Assembly (NCBI GenBank): GCA_038146805.1 | Contig: JAYQSH010000004.1 | Span: forward strand, 62,001-126,000 | Length of the DNA: 64,000 nucleotides | Reading direction: 5' to 3' | DNA from: CAIYXB01 sp038146805 | GTDB lineage: Bacteria; Cyanobacteriota; Vampirovibrionia; LMEP-6097 | Shown: positions 1 to 9,165 of the stretch, one piece after another | Layout of the letters: each line of letters begins with the position of its first letter | Position numbering within the stretch: position 1 is the first letter of the stretch | Made by a program: the position numbers and the translations under genes | The notes under the pieces: model-generated | The model's input: the letters and a program-made list of their open reading frames with translations, nothing else | Database searches by the model: none | Told to the model about the DNA's origin: nothing

Positions 1-999
1 AATTTCTCTTGCCTTAAATAAATGTCTAATATAGGCTTTCGAGTGATTGCGACAACTATAACAAGAACAGTTTTCGCTTAAAGGTGAAAAGTCATTTTCG
101 AATTGTGCGTTTTTAATAGACTTACGGTTACCATGAATATCAAAAAATGCACCATGCCGAGCAATGCGTGTTGGCATAACACAGTCAAACATATCGATAC
201 CAGCAGCAATAGCTTTTACTATATCTTCTTTTGTACCTACTCCCATTAAATATCTTGGTTTATCTTCTGGAAGTAGATAAGCAAAATCTCTAACTATTCT
301 ATCTATGTCTTCTCGGCTTTCGCCAACTGAAACTCCGCCAATAGCGTATCCGGGTACATCAATACTTTTGATAAAATCAATACTTTTTTGTCTTAAATCT
401 TCAAAGATGCCTCCCTGGGCAATTAAAAATAAAGATTGGTCAAATTTTGAGATTGCATTTTGTTTTTGAAATTCTGCAAAAGATCTCTCTGCCCATCTGT
501 GCGTTCGTTCGGTTGCTTCTTTAACATCGAGGTAACTTGCTCCCCCACTAGGACAATGATCAAAAGCCATCATAATATCCGCACCAAGTTTGCTTTGTAT
601 TTGCATTGATTTTTCAGGATCAATAAAATGCTTTGCCCCTGTTATATGATCAGAAAAAAATGCACCTGCGTCTGTGATTTTACAATTGCCAATTGCAGCT
701 TGTGAAAAAATTTGAAAACCACCAGAATCAGTTAAAAAAGGTTTGTTATAGTTTGTCCATTTATGTAAGCCGCCAGCATTAAAAATCATATCCTCACCCG
801 GACGCAAATAAAGATGATAAGTGTTGGATAAAACTATTTGACAGCCACATGCGTCAAGTTGATCAAAAGTCATTGCCTTAATTGCAGATTGTGTTGCAAC
901 GGGCATAAAAATTGGTGTTGCAATAGTTCCATGCGCTGTTTCTATTTTTCCTGCTCTTGCTTTTTTGTATTTTTTTTCTAGTGAATATTTAATCGCCAT
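1..999 (-). CDS. tgt: Queuine tRNA-ribosyltransferase (partial, 3' end outside window)
   Basis: Exchanges the wobble guanine of GUN-anticodon tRNAs (Asp, Asn, His, Tyr) for a queuine precursor. I translated the minus strand from the ATG at 997-999; the frame is open to base 1, giving 333 residues of a family usually near 370-400. Visible family landmarks are DSGGFQ (catalytic-site region), GGVSVGE, MPTRIARHG, and the start of the zinc-binding cluster CSCYSCRNHSKAYIRHL. The missing part is only the C-terminal tail. It is divergent or unlinked to the 634-aa gene upstream, which is read in the same direction about 70 bp away. Identity is secure from the motifs; the exact base (preQ1 versus queuine) is inferred from being bacterial. 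Confidence 0.96.
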   Translation of the reverse strand, partial: MAIKYSLEKKYKKARAGKIETAHGTIATPIFMPVATQSAIKAMTFDQLDACGCQIVLSNTYHLYLRPGEDMIFNAGGLHKWTNYNKPFLTDSGGFQIFSQAAIGNCKITDAGAFFSDHITGAKHFIDPEKSMQIQSKLGADIMMAFDHCPSGGASYLDVKEATERTHRWAERSFAEFQKQNAISKFDQSLFLIAQGGIFEDLRQKSIDFIKSIDVPGYAIGGVSVGESREDIDRIVRDFAYLLPEDKPRYLMGVGTKEDIVKAIAAGIDMFDCVMPTRIARHGAFFDIHGNRKSIKNAQFENDFSPLSENCSCYSCRNHSKAYIRHLFKAREI

Positions 1000-1065
1000 T
1001 ATTACTAAATATATTTTAGCGATAAGATCTAGCTGCAAACCATATTTATGGCAAAATCTTTAATT

Positions 1066-2970
1066 TTATTCATTTTCTTCTCTAATTTCTTGCATTTTGT
1101 TATTAAAACTTTGCTTGTCTTGAGAATATAAAACTTCTTGTTTATCAGTACCACCATCATCAATTCTCTGTGAGCTTGCCGAAAAAGTGCCATCGGCATT
1201 TTCGATGAATCTATCTTGCATATTAGCTTCACCACCATTTTCTGCTTCAACTAAACCACATTTTGTTGATCCTTCGTATGTGACTGCCATATTTAAGCCA
1301 AGCTCTTTAGCTCTTTGATTAATTGCTTCTGCATTGTGTTTAGCTGGGAAATAGCCAAAACATGAATCATAATTTACATCGACTTGTCTGACATCAGGAG
1401 TGTGTTCTAATAATCCAGCCATAAACTGACTGTCATCTTGACCGATGCCTTGATAATCTCTGCCATGTACTCCTGATTTAATCATGGCTCCATTTTCTGC
1501 ACTGCCATGTCCTTCTACATTTAAGCCAAGCTTGGTTACATCAATTCCAGCTTCTTTCATTGCAGCTAAAATTTGTGGTGCATACTCTTTAAAATTATTT
1601 TCGTCTTGAAAAACAAAACTGAATTGATTTGCTAGCATTGGGTTTGCATTGAGCCCTCCAATATGTTTTTGTAAACTAGCAAGAGCTTCTGCTCCATTTT
1701 GTGAAAAGTCTAAGAAGGCTGTTCCATCTGTATTAGCGTCACCCTTTGGTCTAATATGAAAATTCACATGTGCTTCATGGTTTTTGCCATCTGCTCTTTT
1801 TGGGCTTTGCTCAACAAGTTTCTGAAAACCCGTTTTACCGCTTGCATCTTTTTCTAATAAACTCAAATCTCTTGCTGCAGCTAGTGCCATCGGTCCAGAG
1901 ATATCATAAAATTTATTTTCTCCTGCGACACCGCCATATTTTTCTAGGTTTTGTTCAAGTTTACCTGCATCTAAATTTAAAGATTCTGCCATTGATTTAA
2001 AAGCATCTCTATTTACTAAATTTGCAAATGATTTTACTTGTGTAGAATTAACGTCGAGTGCTCCATGCTTTTTGTTGTCTAAAGCTTTTACTTGTTCTAA
2101 AGCGGCGATACTATCTCCGCCATTTTTTGCTCGTGCTTCTTGAAAAGCTCTCAAATAAGCACTATTGATGATATTGTCTGGTAAAGCATTATCTACTTTT
2201 GCATATGTTTCGTATAAATTGCCAAGTCCATTTTCGTGTATACCTTCTTTACTAATTGCAAATGCTGTGACTGTTGATAAAACATCGGCATTTCTTACTG
2301 CATTTTGAAAATTGTGGTTAGTACCTTGTGGACCACTGTTAAATTTATCAATGCTTTGATTTAAAGCCTTATTTAACTGTACATCACTTGCAAATAAACC
2401 TTTTGCGTCATTGCCAGTTGCTAAATTTCTTCTAACGTCATTCCAAAGTTTGTTTGCTTGTGTTTCATTATTAAATTGCTCTCTAAGCTTTGAGTCTGAC
2501 GGAATTTTAGATTCTGCAATTTTAAATCTTTTAGCTCTTTCAAAATCAAAGTTTTCTCCATTTGAATTTTTGTTTTGTCCGTAATATTTTTCAGGATTAA
2601 TTTTGTCAAAAGTATTAGGGTTGATATCAAGGTTTGAGTTTTTTGCGGCATTGATATTTCTTGAAGAGTTTATTGAAGTTAAACTAGTCTTTGCTATTTC
2701 TTTTAAAGCTCTATTGTCGTTACTGTTAGTGAATTTTGTTACCAGATCTTGATCTTGTGCTCTAAATTTTAAATCTTCTAAAATAGCGTCACTTACACTT
2801 TGTGATTGACCAGCTCTATTAAAACCAAAAAAATTTCTAGCATTAACCTGTTCTTTTGAAAAGGCAAACTCTTTACTAGAGCCAGTTGGATTTGCAATAG
2901 AAATACTTTTGCGTATTGCAGTTGCGCCTTTTGAATGTGAAGTTTTAATGCTAGAGATATTGGTATTCAT
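1066..2970 (-). CDS. Unknown 634-aa protein with a possible C-terminal clan-CD cysteine protease motif
   Basis: I do not recognise the whole protein. The N-terminus (about 60 residues) is rich in Ser, Thr, Asn and Lys with no hydrophobic signal peptide, then follows a mostly helical, Asn/Lys/Ala-rich body. Near the C-terminus there is VEGHGS with His488-Gly489, and 49 residues later VNYDSCFGY with Cys537. A His-Gly followed about 40-50 residues later by a hydrophobic strand and [D/S]-[S/A]-C-x-G is the arrangement of clan CD peptidases (caspases, clostripain, MARTX CPD, CHAT). That assignment is inference from spacing and motif only. Start ATG is at 2968-2970, preceded by an AT-rich stretch without a clear ribosome site. 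It lies upstream of and divergent from the 142-aa gene and flhA. Confidence 0.75.
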   Translation of the reverse strand: MNTNISSIKTSHSKGATAIRKSISIANPTGSSKEFAFSKEQVNARNFFGFNRAGQSQSVSDAILEDLKFRAQDQDLVTKFTNSNDNRALKEIAKTSLTSINSSRNINAAKNSNLDINPNTFDKINPEKYYGQNKNSNGENFDFERAKRFKIAESKIPSDSKLREQFNNETQANKLWNDVRRNLATGNDAKGLFASDVQLNKALNQSIDKFNSGPQGTNHNFQNAVRNADVLSTVTAFAISKEGIHENGLGNLYETYAKVDNALPDNIINSAYLRAFQEARAKNGGDSIAALEQVKALDNKKHGALDVNSTQVKSFANLVNRDAFKSMAESLNLDAGKLEQNLEKYGGVAGENKFYDISGPMALAAARDLSLLEKDASGKTGFQKLVEQSPKRADGKNHEAHVNFHIRPKGDANTDGTAFLDFSQNGAEALASLQKHIGGLNANPMLANQFSFVFQDENNFKEYAPQILAAMKEAGIDVTKLGLNVEGHGSAENGAMIKSGVHGRDYQGIGQDDSQFMAGLLEHTPDVRQVDVNYDSCFGYFPAKHNAEAINQRAKELGLNMAVTYEGSTKCGLVEAENGGEANMQDRFIENADGTFSASSQRIDDGGTDKQEVLYSQDKQSFNNKMQEIREENE

Positions 2971-3063
2971 AAGGGGATAATTCTTAGTAACAAATTTTAG
3001 TTAAGAGTAGGTTATTTGTTTAAAGATTATTTATGAAATTCTCTAAGGTTTTTTATCTGGATG

Positions 3064-3093
3064 AGATGACTTCCTGCGATTCTAAGGTCATCT
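3064..3093. other. Hairpin in the divergent intergenic region
   Basis: In the 275-bp gap between two divergent genes, AGATGAC (3064-3070) pairs with GTCATCT (3087-3093) around a 16-nt loop. It has no T-run, so it is not an obvious terminator. It could be an operator or a leader hairpin of either gene. I see nothing else firm in 2971-3245. Confidence 0.3.
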
Positions 3094-3245
3094 GTACTAG
3101 TAAAAATGGTGGATTTTGCAGATAATATCAAGCAATAGTGCGGTTTTTTGAGTTAATTTATTGTTTTTTGTGGGTCAAATAGTTTTAGGTCTAAAATCTA
3201 GATAGGTCATTTTAATGGTTTGTCTAAAATTTTTAAAGAGGATTA

Positions 3246-3674
3246 ATGACTAGAATGTCTGACAAAGAAAATCAAATTCCCTGTATCGTTGGTAGCGGTG
3301 TTGTTACCTCAAAAAAAGATATGATGCGAGTACTGCGCGGATTTGATCACGTAAAATATTCTGATATTATCGATGAAAAAGTACAAAGTGAAGACGAAGC
3401 TTTTGTAGTTGAAGTCTTTTGTAATGATACCGAAAGTACTATTGTCTTTAATCGCAGAATACATATAAATGTAGAAAATTTTGAATATCTTAGGATGATT
3501 CAGAGTTTACCCGGGGTTGTTGAATTAATAGAAGGGCACAGAACTTTACGCTTAGAGTCTGCTAGTGATCCTTTTAATAATAAAGATGTACTGCTTAGCG
3601 AATCAATAGAAAACAGAGCCAATATAGAAGGCTTATACGAAGATGATGACATCATTTTTGATGATGATTTCTAA
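3246..3674 (+). CDS. Unknown 142-aa acidic protein upstream of flhA
   Basis: No family recognised. A good Shine-Dalgarno-like AAAGAGG ends 5 bases before the ATG at 3246, supporting this start. The protein has alternating hydrophobic strands in the middle (around IVFNRRIHINVENF) and a strongly acidic tail ending EDDDIIFDDDF. No signal peptide or membrane segment is present. It ends 19 bases before flhA in the same direction, so the two are probably co-transcribed. A role linked to flagellar assembly is only suggested by position. Confidence 0.75.
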   Translation: MTRMSDKENQIPCIVGSGVVTSKKDMMRVLRGFDHVKYSDIIDEKVQSEDEAFVVEVFCNDTESTIVFNRRIHINVENFEYLRMIQSLPGVVELIEGHRTLRLESASDPFNNKDVLLSESIENRANIEGLYEDDDIIFDDDF

Positions 3675-3693
3675 AGATTAATCGCAGTTCCCC

Positions 3694-5832
3694 ATGCAAA
3701 ATATACTCAACTCAATTTTTAATAATAAATTTGGCAAGATTTTTTTAAGTCTTGTAAAGAACCAATCTAATTTATTAGCTGTTTTTTTGGTTGTTGTTTT
3801 GGCAATGTTGTTTGTACCTTTGCCACCTTTTCTTTTAGACTTGGCATTTGTTTTAAATTTTTCACTTTCAATCGGAATCATCTTGGTAACTATGTATGTC
3901 AAGGAACCATTGGAATTTAGTACATTTCCAACTGTTTTGCTTTTTGTGACTTTAATGCGTTTGGCTTTGGAGATAAGTGCAACAAGATCTATTTTACTAA
4001 ATGCATATGCTGGTGAAGTGATTCACTCTGTAGGTAAATTTGTTGTTGGTGGAAATTTTGTTGTTGGTATTTTGATTTTTATCATTTTGTTTGTGGTCAA
4101 TTTTATTGTTGTTACTCAAGGTGCTGGTAGAGTATCTGAGGTTGCTGCAAGGTTTGCTTTGGATAGTATGCCTGGTAAGCAATTAGCTGTTGATGCAGAT
4201 TTGAATGCCGGAATTATTAATGAAGAACAGGCAAAGCAAAGAAGAAAATTAATTGCACATGAAGCTGATTTTTACTCTACTATGGATGGTGGTTCTAAGT
4301 TTGTCAAAGGAGATGCGATTGCATCTGTTGTAATTGCCATCATTAATATTGTTGCTGGTTTTATTATTGGAATGTTACAGCTGAAAATGGCAATGGCTGA
4401 AGCTGCTTCAACATATACTTTACTTACTATTGGTGAGGGTTTGGCTTCACAGATACCAGCTTTGATTGTATCTGTTGCAACTGGTATCATAGTAACTCGT
4501 GCTAATCCAGATTTAGACTTGGCTACAGATATTGGTGGTCAGTTGTTTGGTCGTAAAGAAGTTATTGGTGTTTCGGCTGGTGCAATGTTGCTTTTAGGAT
4601 TGGGTATTCAAGGTGCATTTTTACCTTTTACTTTAGTTGCAGTTGGACTTGGTACTTGGGTTTATTTCAAAATCAAACAAGAAAATCAGGTTAATGATGA
4701 TGAAATGGTCATGGGTCCGGATGGCGAGATGATTTCAAAAGCAGAAGCTGATAATTTAGATGCAGAAAAACAAGTTAAAGCATTGAGCGAAGAAAACACT
4801 CCAGAAGGGGTAATGAAGTTTCTTAAGGTTGATCAAATTGAAGTTGAGCTTGGTTATAAATTAGTGAACTTGATTGATAAAGCAAAGGGTGGAGATTTGA
4901 TGGATCGCATTGGTCAAATTAGAAAACAAACAATGCTTGCTTTGGGTTTACCGGTTCCTGCCATTCGTGTTCATGATAACTTACAAGTTTCATCAAATGA
5001 ATATCAAGTTAAATTACGTGGAGCAGTTATAGCCAAAGGTACAATAGAGCCTGATTGCTTTTTAGCTGTTGATACTGGTTTAGTGGATGAGGATTCTGAT
5101 CCGTTAGAAGGTAAAGAAACAGTTGAACCAAGTTATGGTTTACCTGCTGTTTGGGTAAGCAATGAAGAAAAAGATAGAGCTGAAATTTTGGGTTATACCT
5201 TAGCGAGTCCTAGTTCAGTTTTGGCAACTCATTTGACAGAAGTGATTAGAAGCTTTGCAAATGAAATTTTATCTCGATTTGATTTAGTGAGAATGATTGA
5301 AAAAGTTAAAGAAGCAAACGAAAGTATTGTGACTGAAGCGCAAGAAGCCTTAAGTACTGGTGAGCTGTTGGCGGTGCTTAGAGCTTTACTTAGAGAGCAA
5401 GTCTCTATTAGAGATTTACCAAGTATTATGGAAATAGCACTTGGCTACGCTAAAGTAAATAAAGATCCTGATTTTCTCTGTGAAAGAATTCGTGAAGGTT
5501 TAGGAAGACAAATTTGCAGTGAATTTTTACAAGAAGGGTCTTTGAATGCGATAACTTTTCATCCTACTGTTGAAGAAGAACTTGTTAATGGAGTACATAT
5601 GAGTAGGATTGCGCTTGATCCTCAAAAAACAAAAGCTCTCTTGGAACAATTACAAAGTAGCTATGATGAAATGATAGACAATAGTTATCCACCAGTTTTA
5701 TTGTGTAGTAGTAAAATTAGAATGCCAGTTAGAAAGATTTTAGAAAGAGCACTGCCGCAACTTTCTGTAATTTCTTATAATGAAGTACCAACAAGTATAG
5801 ATGCTCAATCGGTAGCAATGATTCAGTTTTAA
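3694..5832 (+). CDS. flhA: Flagellar biosynthesis export protein FlhA
   Basis: Largest inner-membrane component of the flagellar type III export gate; its cytoplasmic domain forms a ring that docks chaperone-substrate complexes. The 712 residues fit the family (about 690-700). The N-terminal half has about eight membrane segments and the diagnostic FHIPEP-family region RLALEISATRSILLN, VTQGAGRVSEVAARF and DSMPGKQLAVDADLN. The C-terminal half (from about residue 340) is the soluble FlhAc domain. It follows the 142-aa gene closely and its stop overlaps by 4 bp the stop of the convergent pilin-like gene. The partner genes fliR and flhB lie about 40 kb away at 45.3-47.2 kb. Confidence 0.97.
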   Translation: MQNILNSIFNNKFGKIFLSLVKNQSNLLAVFLVVVLAMLFVPLPPFLLDLAFVLNFSLSIGIILVTMYVKEPLEFSTFPTVLLFVTLMRLALEISATRSILLNAYAGEVIHSVGKFVVGGNFVVGILIFIILFVVNFIVVTQGAGRVSEVAARFALDSMPGKQLAVDADLNAGIINEEQAKQRRKLIAHEADFYSTMDGGSKFVKGDAIASVVIAIINIVAGFIIGMLQLKMAMAEAASTYTLLTIGEGLASQIPALIVSVATGIIVTRANPDLDLATDIGGQLFGRKEVIGVSAGAMLLLGLGIQGAFLPFTLVAVGLGTWVYFKIKQENQVNDDEMVMGPDGEMISKAEADNLDAEKQVKALSEENTPEGVMKFLKVDQIEVELGYKLVNLIDKAKGGDLMDRIGQIRKQTMLALGLPVPAIRVHDNLQVSSNEYQVKLRGAVIAKGTIEPDCFLAVDTGLVDEDSDPLEGKETVEPSYGLPAVWVSNEEKDRAEILGYTLASPSSVLATHLTEVIRSFANEILSRFDLVRMIEKVKEANESIVTEAQEALSTGELLAVLRALLREQVSIRDLPSIMEIALGYAKVNKDPDFLCERIREGLGRQICSEFLQEGSLNAITFHPTVEEELVNGVHMSRIALDPQKTKALLEQLQSSYDEMIDNSYPPVLLCSSKIRMPVRKILERALPQLSVISYNEVPTSIDAQSVAMIQF

Positions 5833-6251
5833 GGTGTTTTAAAATAAATCATGTCAACCTGTTCTGAACCGGGGTTCTTTTTAGAAACACTTATAGTCAC
5901 TCGTTTTAGTTGGGTGTCGTCTTTATCGCTTGCAGGATATGATTCAGGAAGCTCACCTGTTTCTGGGTCTAAAAATACGACATTGGTTTTGATTAAAAAG
6001 TTTTCTTTCTCATAAAAATTGGTTAGCCCAGCAGTCGAGCCAAAACATTCTAATTGTTTTGAACGATAATCCATTGCGATGACTTTTTCTACTTCTTCTT
6101 GCGCTAAAAACTTTAGTTGTGTTTTGACATTTGATTTAAAGTTTTCTTTGAGGTAGTAGTTATAAAAATTAATAATAGGCACTAACGCCATTGTGATCAC
6201 GGTAAGAGATATTAGAATTTCTACTAAAGTTAAACCTGATTTTGATCTCAT
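5829..6251 (-). CDS. Type IV prepilin-like protein (PilV/GspI type)
   Basis: Minor pilin or pseudopilin of 140 residues. The N-terminus MRSKSGLTLVEILISL is a textbook prepilin leader: short basic leader, cleavage after Gly, then TLVE with Glu at mature position 5 and a single hydrophobic helix of about 20 residues. A prepilin peptidase would cut and N-methylate it. The remainder is a small globular pilin domain. The start codon is separated by one base from the stop of the upstream 901-aa gene (6253), so both form an operon. Which pilus or secretion machine uses it is not visible here. Confidence 0.85.
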   Translation of the reverse strand: MRSKSGLTLVEILISLTVITMALVPIINFYNYYLKENFKSNVKTQLKFLAQEEVEKVIAMDYRSKQLECFGSTAGLTNFYEKENFLIKTNVVFLDPETGELPESYPASDKDDTQLKRVTISVSKKNPGSEQVDMIYFKTP

Positions 6252-6252
6252 T

Positions 6253-8958
6253 TTATTTTTTTTCCTCCAATAGTGTTAATTGGCTTTTTGCTGGTTCAAT
6301 AATACGAGTTCTTAAATCATCTAAGAAAGGCATATGAATTATTGCTTTATGTACCATTTCTTTTTCGTAACTAATATTGCCACTGCCATTGACCCTGGTG
6401 ATTGAATTGTCTTTTGGAGAGTTAACAATCACTGAGCCTTTGATTTCTACTGGTCCGTTAATGTTGAGCTCACCAATGATATAAATGACTCCTTCAAATA
6501 TCGAAGGTAGTTTTGAGCTACCTCCTAAAGTCACAGTGCCACCGCTTGGGTTATTACCGTTTTTGGTTGTATCGATTATTAGAAGTCCCTGTCCATAAAG
6601 TGAATTGGCGCCAGTATAGCTTGGAGTACCCGAAATGATAGTAGTACCAAAGTAGCCTTCTATGCCAGAGCGAATATCACTTGGAACTTTATAGTCATCT
6701 GTAGCACCGCCCGCCCAGCTTGCTAGTTTGAAAAGTTTGGTACGAAAAACGCTTTCAAAATTTAAACGATTAGGTATAAAAGCGTAAGCTCCCGGTGGAT
6801 TTAGGTTTTTTTGTGCATCGCGGTCTCTTAGAGCTTCTGGTGAGTTTACTGCTGGTATAAATTGAATGATTTCATCGCCTGTAAAGTGACTTTTTCTAAA
6901 GCCCGGTTCTTTTACGGTTATTGAGTTGCCATCAAGTTTTTCTACAATTGCATAATCTGAATATGATTCACTACCTGAAGCGCTGAGCACTGTGATAATA
7001 CCACCATCTCTAAAGCCTTTTGATTGCGGCGATTGATCGCGGTTCTTTATGTAGAAATTTTCAACGACTGCACTTGCTACTGGTGCTTTGTCTGGTCTTG
7101 CTTCTAGGTCTTCGTCAGCAAGATCTTTTAATTCAGGGTCTTCACCTTCAACATAGGCAACAGAATCGGCTATAGTGATTGGCTCTTGTAATACTGTAAG
7201 TGCTTCAAGAACACCTTCAAAGATTATCGAACTTTGGCTAAAGCTAAGTTCTGTATTGGTAATGAAAGCTGCATCTGCTTTTGGTGCGTTTCTTCTAACA
7301 ACTCTGGTTTCTTTTGCATTTCTTTGACCGACTGTTGCTATAGTTTCGAGTTTCCATACAAGTTCTAGATCAGATTTTAACAGATCAAAAGATCGGGTTT
7401 TTTCTTCGCTGTCGTTTTCTGCATCTCCAGGTCTGCCTGTGCCCGGTGCTATATCTAATGGTCTACCGCTGGAACCAGCATCAAGAATTGCGCGCAAAGG
7501 TAAGTTTGGTAGAGAATTTACTTCAAGCAATGTGGCGACAGTTGTATATGAACCGATGTCTGGGTTTGAGTTTTGTTCCACTTCGGGTGTTTTTTCTACG
7601 TTGAATGCCCAACTATTGCTTTGTCCGCCTTTGGTAAAGATTGAAAAGAAGTGTAAACCTTCTGAACATTTTTTGGTTGCAATATTTAAGACGATTTCAG
7701 TTGGTTGAAAAGATAAAATTTCGATCTCAATTGAGTCGCTGTCTGGAACTATAATTGGAGCTTCGCCATCTACGCTCAAGTGATCTCCGGTGATTTTTAT
7801 GTTGGAGATTTTTTCTGTATCTAATATTTTGATAAATTGTCTCTCACCGTCGATAGGTTCGGGTAGTAAAATTTCCTTGATGATTGCTGTTGAAGCGCTA
7901 GTCTCAATTGGTACTATAAAAAAGTTAGCTTTGTTTGCTCCAAGCTTCATTTGAACTTTGCCGGGTTTTGCTTCTTGGTTTATACCTATAGATGCAATGC
8001 CTGAGCTGTATTCAACAATAGCAATCTCGCCACCCGAGAAAGTTGGTATAGAGCCATCATCAAAGTTTTCACCTTCAAAGTTAATATCTAAGTAGTCGCC
8101 AGGGTTCGCAAAATTTGGGTTAATAGATTTGAGTCGGGCTTTTGGTTCTTTGTAGATTACTTGCTTGCTGAGGTTGAAGTATTCATCAACGATACTATCT
8201 TGTTTGAGTTGTATTTCTTGTAGTTTTGCAAGTACAATTTTGAAACCGGGCTTAAGGTGAATTCCTCTTTTGATTGGTATTGAACCAATTTTGGCAACAT
8301 TGACTTCTGGTAGTGGAAAATAAATTTCTTGTATTAAAACTTCATCAAATTCGTAATCTTCAACACCGCTTTCGATTGCTTGTTGTTTGTTCGTTCGGAT
8401 TCTTTGTTGTTGTGCATTTATTAAAGCGAGGTAGCCAGCTTTGGAAACAATACCACCTGTTTCGATGTTGACGTAGTATGAATCTAAAAGGTAGAAGTTT
8501 ATAAAGCGAGGAATTTTTGATAAAAAGACCTCATCTTCTTCAGCAAATAAATCTTCAAGTTCGTCCTCGTCAAAATCTTCCTCATCAAAGTCGTCATTAA
8601 ATTCATCATCAAAATCATCAAAAAAATCATCTTCAAATTCTTCATTGTCATCTACTTCTTCGTATTCTTCAAATCCTAAGCCTTCAACATCGGGTAGAGT
8701 TTTGACGTTGAAGCGAGACATAACTCTATTGTTGCCAGATTCGGCTAGGTAAATTGCTTTTTCTCTTTGTAAATCGTAATCGGCTTGTTTAAGGTTCATT
8801 TTAAAAAAATAAAATGCGGCATAAAGTAAACCTGCAAAAATTGAACACAGAATAACGGCAAAACTTAAAGTAAAGCCGTGATTTGTTCTTTTTGATTTTA
8901 ATTTGGTTATTTTAAACAAGCTACCATGATATTTTATGCTAGTTTTGCAATTTGGCAA
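6253..8958 (-). CDS. Large PilX-like prepilin protein, 901 aa
   Basis: The N-terminal region reads RTNHGFTLSFAVILCSIFAG then a membrane helix and YLAESGNNRV, which matches the PilX-type prepilin N-terminus: a Gly-Phe-Thr-Leu cleavage site, although Glu5 is replaced. Residues of roughly 95-145 form an extreme Asp/Glu stretch. After this come IPT/TIG-like beta segments (around ARLKSINPNFANPGDYLDI) and a C-terminal Gly/Ile/Val-rich part that suggests a parallel beta-helix. The family is normally under 250 residues, so this is a very large adhesin-like version (inference). The start is uncertain: the frame opens with TTG at 8958, and another TTG 13 codons later would leave a shorter leader. It is co-transcribed with the 140-aa prepilin. 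Confidence 0.75.
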   Translation of the reverse strand: MPNCKTSIKYHGSLFKITKLKSKRTNHGFTLSFAVILCSIFAGLLYAAFYFFKMNLKQADYDLQREKAIYLAESGNNRVMSRFNVKTLPDVEGLGFEEYEEVDDNEEFEDDFFDDFDDEFNDDFDEEDFDEDELEDLFAEEDEVFLSKIPRFINFYLLDSYYVNIETGGIVSKAGYLALINAQQQRIRTNKQQAIESGVEDYEFDEVLIQEIYFPLPEVNVAKIGSIPIKRGIHLKPGFKIVLAKLQEIQLKQDSIVDEYFNLSKQVIYKEPKARLKSINPNFANPGDYLDINFEGENFDDGSIPTFSGGEIAIVEYSSGIASIGINQEAKPGKVQMKLGANKANFFIVPIETSASTAIIKEILLPEPIDGERQFIKILDTEKISNIKITGDHLSVDGEAPIIVPDSDSIEIEILSFQPTEIVLNIATKKCSEGLHFFSIFTKGGQSNSWAFNVEKTPEVEQNSNPDIGSYTTVATLLEVNSLPNLPLRAILDAGSSGRPLDIAPGTGRPGDAENDSEEKTRSFDLLKSDLELVWKLETIATVGQRNAKETRVVRRNAPKADAAFITNTELSFSQSSIIFEGVLEALTVLQEPITIADSVAYVEGEDPELKDLADEDLEARPDKAPVASAVVENFYIKNRDQSPQSKGFRDGGIITVLSASGSESYSDYAIVEKLDGNSITVKEPGFRKSHFTGDEIIQFIPAVNSPEALRDRDAQKNLNPPGAYAFIPNRLNFESVFRTKLFKLASWAGGATDDYKVPSDIRSGIEGYFGTTIISGTPSYTGANSLYGQGLLIIDTTKNGNNPSGGTVTLGGSSKLPSIFEGVIYIIGELNINGPVEIKGSVIVNSPKDNSITRVNGSGNISYEKEMVHKAIIHMPFLDDLRTRIIEPAKSQLTLLEEKK

Positions 8959-9089
8959 AATTGTGTATTAACGTAAAAAAGCTTTAATTTTTGTTGATAT
9001 TGATAAATATTGATTGTTTTTTAACGTGACTGTTTTATAATTTTTTTTGCACTCAGTTTTAAAGTTTTTAGTTTATAAATTGAGTTTTT

Positions 9090-9165
9090 GCCCCCGTCGT
9101 CTAGTGGCCTAGGACACACGGTTTTCATCCGTGCAGCAGGGATTCGAATTCCCTCGGGGGTACCA
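9090..9165 (+). tRNA. tRNA-Glu (anticodon TTC)
   Basis: Full cloverleaf: acceptor GCCCCCG/CGGGGGT with a G1-U72 wobble, D arm, anticodon stem CACGG/CCGTG with loop TTTTCAT (anticodon TTC), T arm with TTCGAAT, A73 and an encoded CCA. The 3' end is directly followed by foreign-looking GC-rich DNA and a recombinase remnant on the opposite strand. Confidence 0.95.
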
